Assembly (NCBI GenBank): GCA_022579005.1
Contig: MU401580.1
Location: 47,048-111,047, forward strand
Source: Poronia punctata
Lineage: Eukaryota; Ascomycota; Sordariomycetes; Xylariales; Xylariaceae
Direction of reading: 5' to 3'
DNA: 64,000 nucleotides
Of the stretch, positions 61,201 through 64,000 are shown in pieces. The notes under the pieces were generated by a model, which saw nothing but the letters and a program-made list of their open reading frames with translations, did not search any database and was not told where the DNA came from. A program made the position numbers and the translations under genes. How positions within the stretch are numbered: position 1 is the first letter of the stretch; each line of letters opens with the position of its first letter.

Positions 61201-64000
61201 AATAGTTAGGCTTTATTTTTAAATATTTACTACGTTAGCTTTTAAATTTAAAAAAATAGCTAGCTATTATATTATAATAGTTAAAAAAAGTTTTAGCTTT
61301 TTATATACTTTTATATATTAAAAGTTATTAATTAAAGTAAATATTTTTTTAATATATTATTAATATAATAAACTTTGTTATTATAGTTGCAAAATAATAT
61401 TAATTATTATTTAGGTTTGCTTTTTAATTAAAGCGCTAATTTTTATAGCTAGTACGCAGTTTTTTAAGTATATAAGCAATATATAACTATTAATTTTATA
61501 AAAAATAATATAATATATTATATATATATAATTAAAAAAGTTTTTAATAAAAATTTAATTATGCTACTGCTTAAGCTTTAACTACTTTATTAAGTTTTAA
61601 GTATTTTATTTAAATAAGTTTTTTATTAAAATATTAAAGTTTATAATAAGTAATTTTATATATAAATATTTTATAAAATAGTAAGTTATAATGTTTAAGT
61701 TTTTATATATATAAAATAGCAAAAAAAACATATATAATAATAGTATATATATAAATAAATATAAAAATTAGCTTATATTTTAAAAGTTAGTATAGTTTTA
61801 ATTAGTTGCTTTTAAATATATTTATATAATAAATTTTTATTTATATAAAATAGTATAAGCTAATAAATTTTTTTAAAATAATTATATATAATAGTAAAAA
61901 AATGTAAATAATTAAAATAAATCCTTTACTACTTGCTAGCATTAGTTATTTTAAAATAAAAATATTTTATTTATAGTTTATATAAAAAAATATAGTATTA
62001 AGTAAGCAAAAAAATAAATATATTTATATATATAATAGTAAAATGTTTTATATAATATATTAATAATAGTAAAAAAGTAAAATAAAATAAGTATAAATAG
62101 TAATTTTTAATAATATGCAACTTTAAATTTTTATTTTAATAGTTATTTTTAGTAAAGTTAAAATAAGTTAGTAAATATAAATAAAATATTAATATTTTTA
62201 AGTATAATTAGCTTGTATACTTACTTATTTAGTTTTTTAGTATATAAATAATTACTTTTTTTTTTAAATATAAAAGTTAATATTTAATATAATATATATA
62301 TATATATATTTATAGTTAAAGTTAAGTATAAAAGTATATATTATAAAAAATATATATATATATTTATATAACTTTTTAAAGTATTAGTTTAAGCAAATAT
62401 ATATTTTAATTTAGTTATAGTTTTAATATAAGTATATATTTTTTTTTTTACTTATTAAATATATAATACTTAAAGTTTTTATTTTAGTTTTAGTTTATAT
62501 AATATATAGTTTTTTTAAAATATATAAATTAAATATACTATTAAACTTTTAAAGTTTATAGCTAATAATATATTTTAATTAAGCAAAATATATAAAAAAT
62601 AAATAAAGTATAAGTTATATATAAATTATTAATAACGTATATATTTTTAATTATTTATTATTATTTTTAAAGTAAAGTGCTATATAGTTATTATATTTTT
62701 TTAAGTTATAATTAAGTTATAAAAAAAAAAACTAATATTAAGTTTTTTTTTAAATTAGTAGTACTTTATATTTTTAAAGTTTTAGTAATATATTATTAAA
62801 AAAATATTATATAGCTATAATTATAAAATAAAATATAAGCTATAAAGTTTAATTAGTAAATATTTAGTATTTAGTTATTTATAAAGTTAAAATAATTTAA
62901 TATTATAATTTAGTATAAAACGTAAAATAATTAAGTAAAAGTAAAAATAGTAAAAAAATTATTATTATTATTAACTTAAAAAAACTATTATATAATTATT
63001 TTTACTTTTATTATAATAAGTTAAGTATATTACTAATATTAGTTTTAAACTTTTAAATATAAGCTTAAGCAACTTTGTTTTATTTTTTAATTTAAGTTTT
63101 ATTTTAAAGCATATTAACTTTTTTAGTTTAATATTTTAAAAAGTTTTTTAAATTAAGTTTTTTTTACTTGTTTATAGCTTTAAAGTTGTTATTTAGTAAT
63201 TTTAAAATAATATTTAGCTTATATTTAAAAAGCAAAGTTAACTTTATTTTATAAAAATTATTATTATAATAGTTTTTTTTTTTTTAATTATAATAACTTT
63301 TAAAATTACTTTTAGCTTTATATTAAGTTTTTTTTTAATAAGCTTTTTTTTTTTTAATTTTAATAAAATTTTTATTAGTTTAACTTTTTTTACTACTATT
63401 TTTAGTAGTAATATAGTAGCTATAGCGTTATAACTATATATTTTATATATAAGCTAAGTATATACTATTGTTAATAAAAAAATATAAGTAGCACTTTATA
63501 AAAGGTTTTAAATTAGTAGTAAGATTTATATATTAAATAAAACATTTGTTTACTTTTTTTTTAATAAAATTAATAAAAAAAGTATAAAAATATGCTTAAC
63601 TAATATATAAGTTATTAATAAACTAATAAATAGTGCTTATAATAGTTTTATTATAAAAGCTTATATATAGCTAAAAAATATAAAATAAATTTTAAATAAT
63701 GTTTTGCTTTATATTTTATATAACTTAACTTATTAATTAAATTATAGCAAGTTTATATAAGTTTTTATACTTATAACTAGTTTAAGTAGTATAGTTTATA
63801 ACTTAAATATATTATAAACTTTTAAGTATACTTTGTTATATTAAATAAAAATAAGTAATTTACTTTATTTAAATATTATTATAATAAAAAGATTTATAAT
63901 ATTAGGTTTTAAAATTAAAGCTATAGCAACTATAGCTATAAAGTAATAATTTTTACTAAATATAATAAAGTTTAATTATTTAAATTTTAAATACTTTTTA
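58275..64000. repeat. RIP-type AT-rich block 3 (continues beyond the window)
   Basis: Extreme AT composition with no coding frame, running to the window end. The first 160 bases are the mutated copy of 57661-57820, which marks an exact edge of the mutated zone. No terminus or less-decayed element was recognised further in. Confidence 0.85.

Overview
The window is nuclear DNA from a filamentous ascomycete (Pezizomycotina, most likely a Sordariomycete). The evidence is short GT-AG introns with CTAAC/CTGAC branch points, compact GC-balanced gene islands, and gene-free, extremely AT-rich blocks whose repeat copies differ mainly by C-to-T and G-to-A changes, the signature of repeat-induced point mutation (RIP). 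No tRNA, rRNA, CRISPR array or bacterial-type gene was seen.

Layout. (1) 1-3714, gene island: the C-terminal part of a GID-complex RING E3 subunit (Rmd5/Gid2 type, +) converges on a UPF0658 Golgi membrane protein gene (-). (2) 3715-5832, AT-rich block ending in a degenerate transposon terminus. (3) 5833-13464, gene island: a GNAT acetyltransferase (+), a nine-exon major-facilitator transporter of the allantoate/anion-cation symporter type (-), and a RidA/YjgF-family gene (+). (4) 13465-51052, a 37.6 kb AT-rich gene-free block with one assembly gap inside an AAAAAT microsatellite, several paralogous repeat pairs at different stages of decay, and a 752-bp terminal-inverted-repeat element with a TA target duplication and a matching empty site. 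(5) 51053-57660, gene island: a small RPEL-repeat protein (+), a secreted GH51 alpha-L-arabinofuranosidase with ten exons (+), and an ER FKBP prolyl isomerase ending in HNEL (-). (6) 57661-64000: a little-mutated 160-bp sequence, a 29-bp minisatellite of about 12 units, a RIP-mutated duplicate of the 160-bp sequence, and then AT-rich DNA to the window end.

The most interesting observation is in the introns. In the transporter and in the GH51 gene, one long intron each breaks the reading frame by exactly one base if spliced as a simple GT-AG intron. Both are resolved if the intron is a spliceosomal twin intron (stwintron) in which an internal intron sits between base 1 (G) and base 2 (T) of the external donor. 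Excising the internal intron recreates GTATGT in one case and GTGAGT in the other, and removing the external intron restores the family-conserved protein exactly. All exon models were built by eye from splice signals and family conservation; none has transcript support.
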